Below the pieces are notes generated by a model, which was not told where the DNA came from, ran no database searches, and saw only the letters and a list, made by a program, of their open reading frames with translations. From the NCBI GenBank assembly GCA_039881045.1, contig JAYWVB010000048.1, positions 1 through 64,000 on the forward strand: 64,000 nt of DNA, in the 5' to 3' direction. The DNA comes from Chaetomium olivaceum. Its lineage: Eukaryota > Ascomycota > Sordariomycetes > Sordariales > Chaetomiaceae. Below are positions 1-11,168 of the stretch, piece after piece. The number at the start of each line of letters is the position of its first letter. Position 1 is the first letter of the stretch. The position numbers were made by a program, and so were the translations under genes.

Positions 1-895
1 TGGCGGGGTGGACCGAAATACCGAGACGGCGATCCACAGGAGGAGGTTGATGGTGATGACGGCTTGGTTCATGGAGCAGCCACTCGACGCGAAGAAGATA
101 TACTGCACAATGGTCATCGCGATAGAGCCGAGGAACATGCCGAGAGTCGAACCGATCAGGATAACGCGCCAGGTCTTGGACTCGGTATCCTCAATCTGCG
201 CGAGGCAGTACTCGGCCCAGTTGTGCGCCAGATCAACCAACAAGACGAGGCCGAGGATGAGGAACATCATAGCGGCCACGATGGCGACGTAGTTGCCCCA
301 GAACTGGAAGAAGGTGTCCGGGATGAAGAAGGTGAGCACAATCAGCGCCAGCCAAGTGATGATCTTGGGGCCCCAGTACCCGTTCTGGATGGCGGCACGG
401 GGGTTCTTGGACGAGTGCACGCCCAGCATGAGGCCGGCGAGGACGAGGTGAAACATGCCGAGGCGAAGTTGATGCGGTGGACGGCCAGCCAGCCGTAACA
501 GTCGCCGTCGCCGCACTTGATCTTGACGTAATCCAACATCAGATGTTGTAGCTTCTCGATAGCCCATTTCGTGAGCATAATCCATGATAGTATCGAGTTG
601 ATGAGGAGGATAAGGGCATATCCGATACGGGTCGCGACACTGGAAGAGAGGAGGTATGTCAGCGCGATGGCCTGGGTGGACGGAGTTGGTGATGGAGGGG
701 TTCCTACCTGTTCCCGCATTTCCCGCATGCGCTGCACACCATAGAGCATGTCGCGGCGCCGCAACATGTGGCTCCGAATGAGAGCAGCTGCGCGAGTGTT
801 AGTTTAGTTGCGAATCACACCATGGGAATCATCGGGCGACATACGGTGCCCACACTCGGAACCGCCATCAGCGGAATCGAGAGGAGAGCGCCCAT
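1..895 (-). CDS. Serinc/TMS1 family membrane protein, C-terminus cut by window edge; apparent frameshift
   Basis: Multi-pass membrane protein of the serine-incorporator (TDE1/TMS1) family. Exon 1 (895-845) begins MGALLSIPLMAVPSVGT. An intron at 844-788 (GTATGT donor, CTAAC branch) leads to exon 2 (787-708), which holds the family's Cys-rich stretch (ATCCGAATCSMVCSACGKCG). A second intron (707-640) precedes exon 3, with RIGYALILLINSILSWIML, CGDGDCYGW and VHRINFA. At about 462-463 the frame breaks: VHRINFA should continue as LGMFHLVLAG, but that lies one frame over, so one G of a + strand GGG run appears to be missing. Downstream the conserved frame (HSSKNPRAAIQNGYWGP, NYVAIVAAMMFL, NQAVITINLLLW) is open to base 1. 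The break is probably a sequence error. Membrane localisation is known for the family; lipid/serine handling is debated. Confidence 0.9.
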
Positions 896-2050
896 GGCGA
901 CGACCGTGGATGGCTCCGGGCCTTCTCCGAGTGGGAAGCCGAAGGGTGTTGTCGTTCAATGGCGAGCGAGGGTTGCGATCGTGTTTTGTCGGCAAGCACC
1001 GCGCTTATGCCGAGTATTGGAGCGATAGTGGTGTAGATAGGCAATATCGCCGTTAAGGTAGTGGTTGACTGGAGGTCGATGTTGAACCAAGGCGGCCCTG
1101 GGTGGCCAACGGATTGGATGACGACTGCGGCAGCTGCAGCGCGGTTGCGCCAAGTGCCAAGTGCCAAGGCATTCATTCTTCGCAGACTGCCTGCGTTGCT
1201 GCGCCACAAGCACGGGGGCCGCCGGCCTTTCTTTTGAGCCTGCGCCACGTGATCTGGTCCAGACCAGGCAGGCTCGAGGCAGGTTAGGTAATGGGAGCAT
1301 TTCTCAGGCTTGGCTTGACTGACAATAACTGATTTTTCTTTTAGTTTGCATCCGGTGTGTCATGCGTCCCACCCGGTTGGAGATTTCCCGTCCACACGAC
1401 CCCGAGATCCAGGAATTCGGGCGGTGTGACTTAGTTATCAGGCGGACTTTGTCAGGAACCGACGCAGCGAGATCCCCCTCTAAACTCCATATCGGGCCTG
1501 TGGCTTGACCCCGAAGACCCTGGGGAGTCTTCGGCCTGCATTCCCGCGATCCCATGTCGGTTCTCAATTTCCGGTCGGCGAATCAGTGGCCCGGACCAGC
1601 GAACGCGGCGGCAAGAACCGAGACCCGCTTCTGATAGCAGGCAGCTGAAGATGTCACCAGGGTTAAAGCCGACCCCGGATACGCCAAGGCTTTTGAAACC
1701 CATGGGCCAGAGGCGTCAAATGCCAATGCCCTTCCTTCTGCCCTGAGCTGTGTTCCTTCCTCCCTCTTGCCATCCTCACCCACGATGAAGTCGCCATCAC
1801 ACAGCTGCAATTAACACACTCTTCCATCTACGTACCGCGCCAACATACGGTACCGCGACTCCGGTCGCACAACGCTCAACCCCCCCGCCGGGATGCCTCA
1901 ATACGGCTGAAGCTACTCCTTGATAACTTTATAGTGATACTTCATCGTGATCCATCCTTGAACGTGATATTCTATCGATCGCGATAACTTGACCCGTGAT
2001 ATCCCTAAAATTCACAGCATTCTCCGTCAACTCTCCCAAAATCCAACATA
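896..2050. other. Divergent intergenic region
   Basis: Shared upstream region of the Serinc gene (-) and the MFS transporter (+), about 1.15 kb. Short open frames on the - strand just upstream of the Serinc start have no recognisable content and are read as leader sequence. The 1900-2045 part is AT-richer with CT/CA-rich leader-like sequence before the transporter ATG. No RNA gene or repeat seen. Confidence 0.6.
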
Positions 2051-3822
2051 ATGAGGGACGCAAACCTGCACCGCGCCCGGCTGGTGTCCAGCGTGGCCGC
2101 CGTCATGATCTCGCTGGCATGCGGCACCAACTACGTCTACTCGGCCTGGGCGCCCCAATTCGCTGACAAACTGCACCTCACCACCACCCAGATCAACCTC
2201 ATCGGCTTGGCTGGCAACATGGGCATGTACTCCCTGGGTGTCCCCGTTGGCTTGTTCGTCGACCACCGCGGTCCACGCCCTGCCGTTATCGCCGGCGCCC
2301 TTTGTCTTGGCATTGGCTACGTCCCCTTCCGCGCCGCCTGGGAGACGGCATCAGGCTCCGTGCCGGCTCTGTGCTTCTTCGCTTTTCTGACCGGCTTGGG
2401 TGGCTGCATGGCTTTCGCTGCTGCTGTCAAGACGTCCGCCCTGAACTGGCCGCACCACCGGGGCACCGCAACCGCTTTCCCCCTGGCTGCCTTCGGTCTC
2501 AGCGCCTTCTTCTTCTCCCTTTGCGGTGGCATCTTCTTCCCCGGCGATACGAGCGCCTTCCTCACGCTTCTGGCTGCGGGCACCTTCACCCTGATCTTCA
2601 CTGGTTTCTTTTTCCTCAAGGTTTACCCGCACACCCCTTACCAGAGCCTCCCGAGCACCTCCGGGTTGTCCGACTCGCAGCAGTTGCACCGCACCGTCTC
2701 CGAAGAGGCCAAGGCCGCACGTCGTCATCATGGCGGACGACGCTCCATCGACGCAGACCCTGGTACGTCGCCCACCACCTACACGACTCCCGTCGCCACG
2801 GCCGGATCCTCCCACGAATCCCTCGCTCCCGCGGGCGACCCAGCTGATGTCGAGGCGGCCCTCCCACAACCCCCTGACGGCCGGTCTCACGAGGCTGATG
2901 CGGACGAGACGTCATCCCTCATGTCCAAGTCGTCGACGTCTTCAGTGGCCGGCGAAGTCCTTGTCCAGAACAGTGTTGATTTAGATCGCTCCCGTCGTGT
3001 AGATATCCGTGGCTGGCGTCTTCTGCGCAGCGTCGACTTTTGGCAGCTGTTCACCATCATGGGCATTCTGGCGGGCATCGGTTTGATGACCATCAAGTAA
3101 GTTGCTTATGCAGCCATTTTCAAGTGTACAGCCAGCTAACCTTTGATACAGCAACATTGGCCAAGACGTCAAGGCGCTCTGGAAGCTCTACGACGACTCG
3201 GTCGAGGAGGCCTTCCTCGTCCATCGGCAGCAGATGCACGTTTCCATTCTATCGGTTGGCAGCTTCTGTGGTAGACTGCTGAGTGGTAAGTCTTGTCCTT
3301 TGTTATCTCCTCTTTCTGGCCGACACTGACAGTCTCCCAGGCGTCGGATCCGATTTCCTCGTCAAGTCTCTGCACGCCAACCGCGCATGGTGTCTCGTCG
3401 TTGCCTGTTTCGTATTCTGCATCGCCCAGCTCTGCGCCATCAACATCTCAAACCCACACTTCCTGGGCTTCGTCTCGGGACTCTCGGGTCTGGGCTACGG
3501 TTTCCTATTTGGTGTCTTCCCCTCCATCGTTGCCGAGTCATTCGGCATCCACGGTCTGAGCCAGAACTGGGGGTTCATGACGCTGAGCCCCGTCATCTCC
3601 GGCAACATCTTCAACCTGTTTTACGGCATCGTCTTCGACAGCCACAGCGTGGTCGGGCCAGACGGCGAGCGGTATTGTCCCGATGGAGTGGGCTGCTACA
3701 AGAATGCGTACTTTGTCACCCTGGCTGCGTGCGGGGTGGGTATTGTTGTGACGCTTATGACCATTCGGCGTCAGCACCAGGAGCGGATGAAGGAGGAAGG
3801 CAAGGGGGCTGCCGAGGATTAG
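2051..3822 (+). CDS. Nodulin-like MFS transporter
   Basis: Major-facilitator transporter with about 12 predicted membrane helices, most like the fungal nodulin-like/YMR155W group. Three exons: 2051-3096, 3152-3285 and 3341-3822. The introns (3097-3151, 3286-3340) both start GTAAGT; the first has GCTAAC before its acceptor. The N-terminal half starts with VSSVAAVMISLACGTNYVYS, contains NLIGLAGNMGMYSLGVPVG and the loop DHRGPRP, and ends in a long hydrophilic Ser/Asp-rich cytoplasmic loop. The second half resumes with WRLLRSVDFWQLFTIMGIL and includes GLGYGFLFGVFPSIVAESFG. All reading frames join cleanly after splicing, giving about 553 residues. Substrate unknown: family members are linked to monocarboxylates or other small solutes, but nothing here decides it. 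Confidence 0.88.
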
Positions 3823-4387
3823 ATTCCTGGCCGGCGAGACAGAATCCTCAGGTGGGACTTTAACCTGTATCAAGGATCCTTCAATGAAGTTAGAAATATG
3901 TCTGGGTGGGTCTGAGGGGAGAGAACTATGTAGAACACATCATCTCGGGGAGGATAGAGGGAAGGCCGGCTGAGTAGTGGCGTTTGGCAGGGGATTGTAC
4001 CAGCATTGGCGTTTGGAGCATTTACGAGGGCTGGGCAACAAGGACCACTAGAGGTTGGGATTTGGCAGTGGTGATATATGGAAAGGCGGAACAAGGTTAT
4101 CAGATATTGAGCTACCTAATTATTTGATCTAGACCATCCCAATTGGCTGTGTAGCTAACGGTAGTCTCAGGTCTGAGTGTGAGCGTGCTTGTCCATATGG
4201 TATTGGTTTGTACGGTATGGTATGCACCTTGAAGGCCAGTTGAAATCAGAGAGCAACCCTAACCCTTCCCACTACTCATCCCCGATCACCAATCCCACCT
4301 CCCGTCCCCTGGAACCGACAACCGCGACTTCAACATCCCAGTTCAGCGCGGCAGCAAGACAACACGCGGGCACTCCGCGCCGCAGCA
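3823..4387. other. Intergenic, 3' of MFS gene and 5' of AP-2 sigma
   Basis: No coding signal. Holds the transporter 3' end and the AP-2 sigma promoter/leader; the last 130 bases are C/A-rich as in many fungal leaders. Contains a telomere-repeat-like box at 4255-4267. Confidence 0.6.
4255..4267 (+). promoter_or_regulatory. Telobox-like motif upstream of AP-2 sigma
   Basis: AACCCTAACCCTT, two copies of the TTAGGG telomeric hexamer read on the other strand, about 120 bases before the AP-2 sigma ATG. Such internal boxes can bind telobox proteins in fungal promoters; function here is inference. Confidence 0.35.
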
Positions 4388-4981
4388 ATGTTGTCTTTTA
4401 TTCTCATCCAGAACCGGCAGTGCGTCTTCCTTTTCCAGTCATGAAACCAACAAACCCACGCTGAACACGCTAACATCGATCGACCAGGGGCAAAACCCGC
4501 CTTGCCAAGTGGTACGTCCCTTACAGCGACGACGAAAAGATCAAGCTCAAAGGCGAGGTAAATACATCCCCCAATCTCCATCTACCATACTTATCCACAC
4601 CCGTCACCAAAACCCCCCTCCCCATTCTAACTCCCACACCTCCCCATCCAGGTCCACCGCCTCGTCGCCCCGCGCGACCAAAAGTACCAGTCCAACTTCG
4701 TCGAGTTCCGCAACCACAAGGTCGTGTACCGGCGGTACGCGGGGCTCTTCTTCTGCGCCTGCGTCGACACCAACGACAACGAGCTCGCCTTCCTCGAGGC
4801 CATCCACTTCTTCGTCGAGGTGCTCGACGCCTTCTTCGGCAACGTCTGCGAGCTGGACCTGGTCTTCAACTTCTACAAGGTGTACGCGATCCTGGATGAG
4901 GTGTTCCTGGCCGGGGAGATTGAGGAGACCAGTAAGCAGGTGGTGTTGACGCGGTTGGAGCACTTGGATAAGTTGGAGTGA
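4388..4981 (+). CDS. AP-2 adaptor complex subunit sigma
   Basis: Small chain of the clathrin adaptor AP-2, acting in endocytosis at the plasma membrane. Three exons: 4388-4419, 4488-4557 and 4652-4981. Introns 4420-4487 (GTGCGT donor) and 4558-4651 (GTAAAT donor). The spliced product is 143 residues, the usual length of this subunit. It starts MLSFILIQNRQGKTRLAKWY and includes VHRLVAPRDQKYQSNFVEF, YRRYAGLFFCACVD, ELAFLEAIHFFVEVLDAFF, NVCELDLVFNFYKVYAILDE and the C-terminal SKQVVLTRLEHLDKLE. The FVEVLDAFFGNVCELDLVF core and the ending SKQVVLTRLEHLDKLE point to the AP-2 rather than the AP-1 small chain. The frame is intact. Confidence 0.95.
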
Positions 4982-5967
4982 TTGTTTTGGGAGGGCGTGG
5001 GCGGTGGGTTGGGATGGATACACATATATATTGGGGGAGGTTGTTCGCCCTCGCTGGCATACGTATGGACCGTGTCGGGGGAGTTGGAGTCGGTAGCGGC
5101 CGGAAGGGTTGGGCTTGGTGCAAGAAGGCGGCGGCGGCCTCGTTGGGCGGCTTATAAACCCGCCGGGATGGGCCGGAAGATGTGTGCTACAACGAGCGGT
5201 CATTGTCGATACAGTGACAGTACACGTGTCGCGGTAATAATGCCGCCTCAAAAGGCTACAGGGGTGGAGGGATAGGTTGCGGGACTGAAAGACGAGATAC
5301 CAAGCCATGTCCAGCAACGGGACTGAGGACAGCGGGACCACCTTAGAGTGAAGCAGATACAGGCTACGAGGGACCTGGTTACGATCATATTTTGAGACGT
5401 GCAGTCGCCGAGAATGCAGGGAATCGCCCGAAAAGTCAACGGCCTCAGGAGTCAGTGTATTGGTATTAATTAATAATTAGCAGGCCGCAAAGAAGAAAAA
5501 AAGGGGCATCTCAGAAGATCTAAAGTACATATTCCACAATTTATCACTTAACAATAGCCGCTGTTCTCTCAAACCCGCCAAAGTCTGTGAAGAGCCACCC
5601 CGATGTCACCCATATAAAACAAGCCGAACGCCATCCCTCGTCAACATCGCCCGTGAGAAGCACCCATTCCCCGTCGGATCGCAACTCGAAAGCAGGTAGA
5701 AGCAAAAGCAAAGCAAGCTCTAAACTATATTAACCATCGAGAAGGCAGACTGCTGGCTGCGCTTGCTGAAAGCAGAGGAGTGAAAAAAAGACAAAAGGTG
5801 ACAGAGCCTTGCGGGTAGCACTGGCCGATCTCAGACGCCAATATCGCTCAGTTCGTCTCTTGAGAAGACGCAACTTGCTCCTCAACAACTGGAGAAATCT
5901 TAGCCCGGCGGTATTACGCCTAGGCTATGGAGGTCGTTGCTAGTGCAAAACTGAGAACAACTGCCGT
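4982..5967. other. Convergent intergenic region
   Basis: 3' regions of AP-2 sigma (+) and of the zinc-knuckle gene (-). The 5440-5960 part is AT-rich with A tracts, as expected for 3' untranslated and termination sequence. No gene seen. Confidence 0.55.
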
Positions 5968-8689
5968 TTACATATCACAATCACAAGCCACAGCCGGCTC
6001 CTCACAGTCAAACGAAAGTTGACCGTCGGCCATATCTGTCTCAACGTCGGGCGCAGCTACCACCCTCACAAGTCCGCCAAATGTCGCCGATAGGTTTTTG
6101 TCCGCTGTAGTTGTCACATCAATCTCCATAGCTGATTCATTGACGGAATGAGGAGTTAGGGACTCCATTTCCCCAGCATCAATAACCTCAGGCGCGACGA
6201 GCTGGTCCGGAAAAGCGCCAGTTTCGACAGCTTGGTTGGGCTCCTCAGTCATTGTGATCGAAACACCCTCCCGTGCAACGCTCTTGGCTGAGAACAAATC
6301 ATCGGTGGTGGGCTGGATGGAGATCCCCGCTTCAGAACCTTCCATCATTGCGTCGGAAATTTGAGACTGCTCGGATTCGAAACTGCGTGTGGTGAGCATC
6401 GCCGGACATGCGACGTCGGTGGGACGACGCCGGCCGTCTCGGGCTGATGCTCAGCCATCACCATGTCTTCTGCCATCACCGTGTGCTCTACTCCCACAGC
6501 GGTCGGATTTGCCAGTCCAACAAGGGCCATGGTTAACTCAGCCATCTCCTGGGGCAGTACCGGAGCCTGCTCATGGTTCCTCGCAGCCTCTATGTCGGGT
6601 GGCATTGTAGTCTCGATGGACTCGACCAGCTGCTCGTCATCGTCACACAAATCGTAAAAGTCGGCCGCGCGAGGTCGAGGATCGTTGGCCGTTTTATTGA
6701 CCCGGAAAAGACTCTCCTGGCAGAAGTCCGAAAATAGCTCGGAAGGGAAATCAAGCCGAAGAAGGTCCGTCTTGACGCTCTCAACCCTGATCAGTTCGAG
6801 AACGGCAAGCTCAAACAGCTGATCATTAAGTCGAGAATTGCTCTCGTGCCTCTCCTCGGCTTCGTCGTCGTATAATACCCCTCGCCTCTTGACAAGCTCC
6901 TTTACTTTCAAGTTTGGTGAGACCATCAAACTGCGCCTGGTCTCCCCGGCCGGTATACCCGTCTTCCGCGGTAGTACTCGAACGGTCGGCGGTCAATGAC
7001 GCAAGGATGGCTCTCGTGCGTCTCGTCGACTTCGTCGGCATATGACACCACCGCCTCTTGAAAGGTTCCTTCACTTTCAAGTTTGGCGAGACCATCGGGT
7101 CACCCCCTATCTCCTCGTTCTCCCTGATCTCCCCATCTCCAAGGCTGGTGTGCCCTTCTTCCGCGAGATTGGAGGCGACGGCGCGGCCTTCCGTTTGCGC
7201 GACCGTCTTCGAGCGCGGGTCTGACTTTTGGAAGATGTTTCTTTCTGGGGGCCCGGTGTGTCTTTGGCAATGTGCTCGTTGAGTTCGCGCGGCGGCGACC
7301 GGGAGCGATTCCGAGCCTCAACCGGCTGGTTTATGCGGGAACACCTCGGCGCTCGACACTGGGGGCCACGTTGTGCTTCACGGATGCCAGCCTTCGCTGT
7401 GTCATGGATTCTGGATCCCTATTCAAGGGACACACAGAGACGTGGTGGTCGCTTTTCTTCATGCAAAGGCGACAGATATATCCTTCGGTAGCTTCTTATC
7501 AAACGAGGGATCAAGAATTGGGCAGTCCTTGAAAACGTGATCGCCTTGAGAATAAGTTAGCCACCGCTCTAATAGTAACCTTGCCAACTGGGCGTACACT
7601 TCATCTTGCAACGGGAACACACATATTCTCTGTGAAGCTTTTGGGGTTCTTGGGGTACCTTACTTTGCGGTGGAGTGGCGGACGTGGCCGACTTCGACCC
7701 CGGCGCGCCTTTGGGCTTTGATACCGGCTTGCCTTGCGACTTCGAGGACCCAGGGCCCTTTGAGTTCATGTTGTGAGTGACCATAGCTTTGCCGTTCACG
7801 GGCAACTTGTTGGATCCAGTCAAGAGCACCTTATTAGACCCAGCCACGGAAGGCTTTTTGGGTCCAGCCAAGGGCAACTTGTTGGATCCGGTCAAGTGTA
7901 GCTTGCTAGATCCAGCCACGGGCGGCTTCTGAGACCCAGCCACGAGCGGCTTGCTGGATTCAACCACGGTGTGGTTGTTCAATGGTAGCTTTTGGATCCA
8001 GCCACGGGCAACTTATTAGATCCAGTTAAGAGCAGCTTGCCACATCCAGCCACGATGACTTCTTGGATCCAACCACGGGCAACATGTTAGATCCAGTCAA
8101 AAGGACAGCCCCGGTCGCCCAATACTACCGTTGCCGTTGCCTGAGCCACGGTCACCCCGCTTAGAATTGGAGGAGACGAAGATAATATCATCGTCATTTT
8201 TATCCTCATAGTTCAATGACGGTGCGGGTTTCTTGAGATAGCTTGGCCCTATCAGGGTGCATTTGGCCGAAGCGGTCCTCTGGCATTGAGGAATCCGTGC
8301 TCCGTTCCAGAGGCTTCCGCACGGCGGCGCCAGTCTGCGGAACTCGGCCTCGGCGATTCTAAACTTCGTCGAGATGGTCGAGTTTCCGACAGCCTGCGGC
8401 ACTGCCAGTCGTGAAAGGCGTCGGCGAGGTGGGAATCGTCGCCGGGCAAAGCCTTCAGAAAGTGGTACAAGTAAAAGAATTCAAGACCGAGATACCCTTT
8501 GGCTGACACATCAATAGGAATGAGGCGAAGACGCAGCCACATTGTATAAATGTCCAGAATCCGTTTCTTGTCCACATTGGCCGGCAAGTTCTCCTTGATC
8601 GCCTCGGAAAGTCGAGGGAGAGGAATATCCTGGAGAGTTGCAAGCCTCAAGGTCTCGAGGATCTGCTTCATGTCGTCGGGTTTGTCCAT
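5968..8689 (-). CDS. Repeat-rich double zinc-knuckle protein, hypothetical; several apparent frame breaks
   Basis: One degraded-looking or error-containing gene read from 8689 down to 5968. In order: a helical N-terminal region starting MDKPDDMKQILETLRLATLQ; a frame change near 8400; an acidic/aliphatic motif DDDIIFVSS (about 8200-8160), which resembles a SUMO-interacting motif; octapeptide repeats G-S-N-K-L-P-V-A (about 8100-7790); and a Lys/Ser/Pro-rich linker. Two zinc knuckles of identical spacing (C-x2-C-x5-H-x4-C) follow: YVCSRCKMK...HVFKDCP, interrupted by a GTACGC-CTAAC-CAAG intron near 7600-7545, and YICRLCMKKSDHHVSVCP near 7480-7430. One base is missing between them (LPKGY is expected where the sequence gives AAGGATAT). 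An RS-rich stretch, a duplicated segment, and acidic regions ending VACDCDM complete it. Family not recognised. It could be a pseudogene, but the neighbours show the same indel pattern. Confidence 0.5.
6840..7190. repeat. Diverged tandem duplication of about 170 bp
   Basis: Two copies inside the zinc-knuckle gene: about 6840-7000 and 7010-7190. Both carry GCTCTCGTGC, then a CTTCGTCG block, CGCCTCTTGA, and TTTCAAGTTTGG followed by GAGACCATC, and later CCGTCTTCCGCG or CCCTTCTTCCGCG. The copies are read in different frames in the present sequence. Confidence 0.6.
7790..8100. repeat. 24-bp coding minisatellite (octapeptide repeat)
   Basis: About a dozen imperfect 24-bp units of the type GGATCCAGCCACGGGCAACT on the + strand; on the - strand they encode the octapeptide (V/L)(A/T)GSNKLP. 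One clean frame covers about 7 units (7790-7980). Further units up to 8100 continue in other frames, so copies are separated by small indels. Confidence 0.75.
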
Positions 8690-9578
8690 CCCGGCAAACT
8701 TGGGAAGACACGGGCTTCCTTAAAGTAGAGAGAACGAACAGAAATATGGAGATTGCAGGGCTGGGGTGGTCGGTTGTAAGTCGGTCCTACGAAAAAGTCG
8801 ACCGAACTTGGTGAGAACTGGGCGAAAAGATAATGCGTAAATAAGCACCTTCGCCTTGAAATTAAAATAATCTCAGTACTTCCGCTGTGGATGAACGAAC
8901 GAAGGAGAGAGAAAGTCGGTCATAAAGGGACGATGACGAGAAGAGAAAAGAGGGCAGGGCCACTCGCAACCCGAGGAGAAAGTCAGAAAGTTCTCAGTTG
9001 GGCCGACGTATTCTCTCCATGAGAGGAAGGGAAATCATGGAGAGAAAGGTACAGGATCGGTTGCTGAAAACAAAGAGAACTACTTGGCTAAGGGAGTTGT
9101 TGAGGAAGGCACGGTCGAGTCGAGGGGCAAGACCAATTCGCAGGAAAGTGTGAAAATGCAAAATCCAAGCAGCACAGTTATCCATCACCTAATAGCCAGG
9201 TTAATGACACTGTCTGTGGTCTGGTCTTCTCGGGGGTGGTGCCGATGTGGTTGTCTTGCACAGATGGTGTAACAGGCAACAAGTTGAGGTGAAAAGTGGT
9301 TTTTTTTTTCCCGGGCTTAGCAATTGTCAAAGGTCTGTCAAACGCTTCCTTGGTACGAGCCGCATGCAACCAGCGGTTGTTCCGTCACTGTGTTTAGGAG
9401 AAAACAGAGGTTTCACAGAGTTTCAAATTCAGCATGCACCTTGATAGTGCTAACAGATCTGGGGAACGAAGACACCAAACTCCGTTAATCAACCCACCCA
9501 ATGCCGAACCGAGAACAGTAACAACACAACCACGCCATACCCAAGACGCAACAGCACACCCTGAGCAAACACCCCACT
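8690..9578. other. Intergenic, 5' of zinc-knuckle gene and 3' of IST1
   Basis: AT-richer, purine-rich leader-like sequence near 8880-9080 and an eight-plus T tract at about 9301. No coding or RNA feature supported. Confidence 0.5.
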
Positions 9579-10631
9579 CTACCTCTTCAGGGCAGCAAAC
9601 CTCTTCGCCAACTCATCCACATCCGGTACCCCGTCCGCAATACTGGGCTTCTTTTCCACCGGCTTCCTGCTGGCAGCAGCCGGCTTCTTCGTCGCGTTAA
9701 CTCCACCTTGTTGAGCGTCACCTTCGGGTGGATATTATCCGTCGACGCACTCGGCGGGTTGATATGTAGGGGCTCGAGGGGCTAAAACTCCTCGGCGGCG
9801 TCGCCATGCTCAACTCCTTCCTCGCGTCGGCCTCCTCATCCTCCCCAAGCAGCGACTTATCCGCCCGCCCTGCCCGCTGGCCTCCACCACCCCCCCACCA
9901 CCACCACCCTCATCACCATCCTCCCCGTCCACAAACCCCGGCGGCGCCCCCAACGCCTCCTCCGCCCTCCTCCCGGGCGGCCAATCCACGCCATAACGCC
10001 TTCGCAATCTCCTCCAGATACCCCTGCACCAGCTCCTCCCTCGGAGGCGCCACGCTCAACTTCCTCACCACCCGCTCACTCACCTTCCCGTCCTCGTTCT
10101 CCATCCTCGCCTGCAGCACAAACTCCTTGCCAAACTTCTCCCCAACAGCGCCCTCACCGCATTCAGCTCCTTGATATCCGTCTTGGCCCGCATAAATCAC
10201 ACTCTTGACGGCCCCTCCTCCAGGCCCGGGTCGCAGGGCGGGGCGCCTCCAGCAGGCCGGCGCGGGCGAGCAGGAGCTCGCAGTACAGCTCGAGCACCTC
10301 GTGCAGCTCCGAGATGATGTCGGAGCGGATGATGTTCTCGACGCGGATGCGCGCCGAGTCGGTCTTGCCCTGTTCCAGCAGGGTGGCCATGGCGCGGCGC
10401 TGGGTCTTGGCCAGGGCTTCGTCGCGCTTCTGGACCATGCGCAGGCGCGCGATGGAGAGCTTGAGCTGGACTTTGATTTTGGGCTGGAAGGGGGGGGTAA
10501 GGAAAGAGAAGGGGCCAATGTTAGTGGGTGCGTGGTGAGTGGGACCGGGGAAGTGTGTCTAAGTGACAGTGGATGTGGGAGATGGAGGGGGGGGGGTGAC
10601 GTACCACGAGTGTGGGGGAGGAGGGAGGCAT
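9579..10631 (-). CDS. IST1 family regulator of Vps4/ESCRT-III, with multiple apparent frameshifts
   Basis: Ist1-domain protein that binds Vps4 and ESCRT-III in multivesicular-body sorting. Exon 1 (10631-10605) encodes MPPSSPTLV; the intron at 10604-10484 begins GTACGT. Exon 2 opens PKIKVQLKLSIARLRMVQKR and contains RRAMATLLEQGKTDSARIRV and NIIRSDIISELHEVLELYCE, the core of the family. After LLEAP the frame is lost and regained several times. DPGLEE, AVKSVIYA, TDIKELNAVRALLGE and KFGKEFVLQA sit in different frames near 10240-10130. LEEIAKA and YGVDWPP are separated by an extra T near 10015. The C-terminal peptide PSIADGVPDVDELAKRFAALKR lies in a third frame before the stop. At least five indels, mostly in G/C runs. 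Sequence error is more likely than gene death. Confidence 0.8.
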
Positions 10632-11168
10632 CTTGACGGTTGGGGGTGGTGGTGGTTTGTACGCAGTCGGTTGAGGGATGGGTGATGATGGAATGTGGAA
10701 TGTCTTTAAGGATTTAAATCTATGAGATCCGCTAGGCTCCCATATCTGGAAGAGAGATGGAGTTGCGTATGCACGGCAGGCAGTCGCGAAGTTGCGGCTG
10801 GCAGCTCGCCTTGCTCTGGTGTGGGGTGTTGGAGATGGGGGGTAGCATGCAGGGGTCCGTCAAGCAGCAAGTTGAAAGCCTATCGATAAGAGCTTACAAC
10901 GGGAGTACAAGCACTCAACAGCCGACGACCACATTTCTCTTGTTCAAGGCCAGGGAGATATAAAGTACAACCTATAAATGTCCCGATTTATCCATTCCGT
11001 TACGCTGACTAATATAACCAAATAATAACAAAGCTGGGATATCAGCCTAGCCAGGCCAAATCACTTGCAATACCCTATCACGCCATGCCTAGAATCCATG
11101 CCTCGAATCCAACTTGAGCCCTCAAGGTCAAACCGTCAAAGTATCGAAAAGCCACCACACAATAACAC
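10632..11168. other. Intergenic between IST1 and SPT3
   Basis: IST1 promoter and SPT3 3' region; AT-rich around 10970-11060. Nothing else recognised. Confidence 0.5.

Noticed and set aside
868..1300. Two overlapping - strand open frames upstream of Serinc
   Set aside because: They overlap the Serinc start in other frames and have no domain-like content; the MGALLSIPLMAVPS start with its clean intron explains the region.
9579..10631. IST1, kinesin, PPM1 and others as pseudogenes
   Set aside because: The same small shifts, mostly at homopolymers, hit many unrelated conserved genes while amino-acid conservation in all frames is high; sequence error is simpler.
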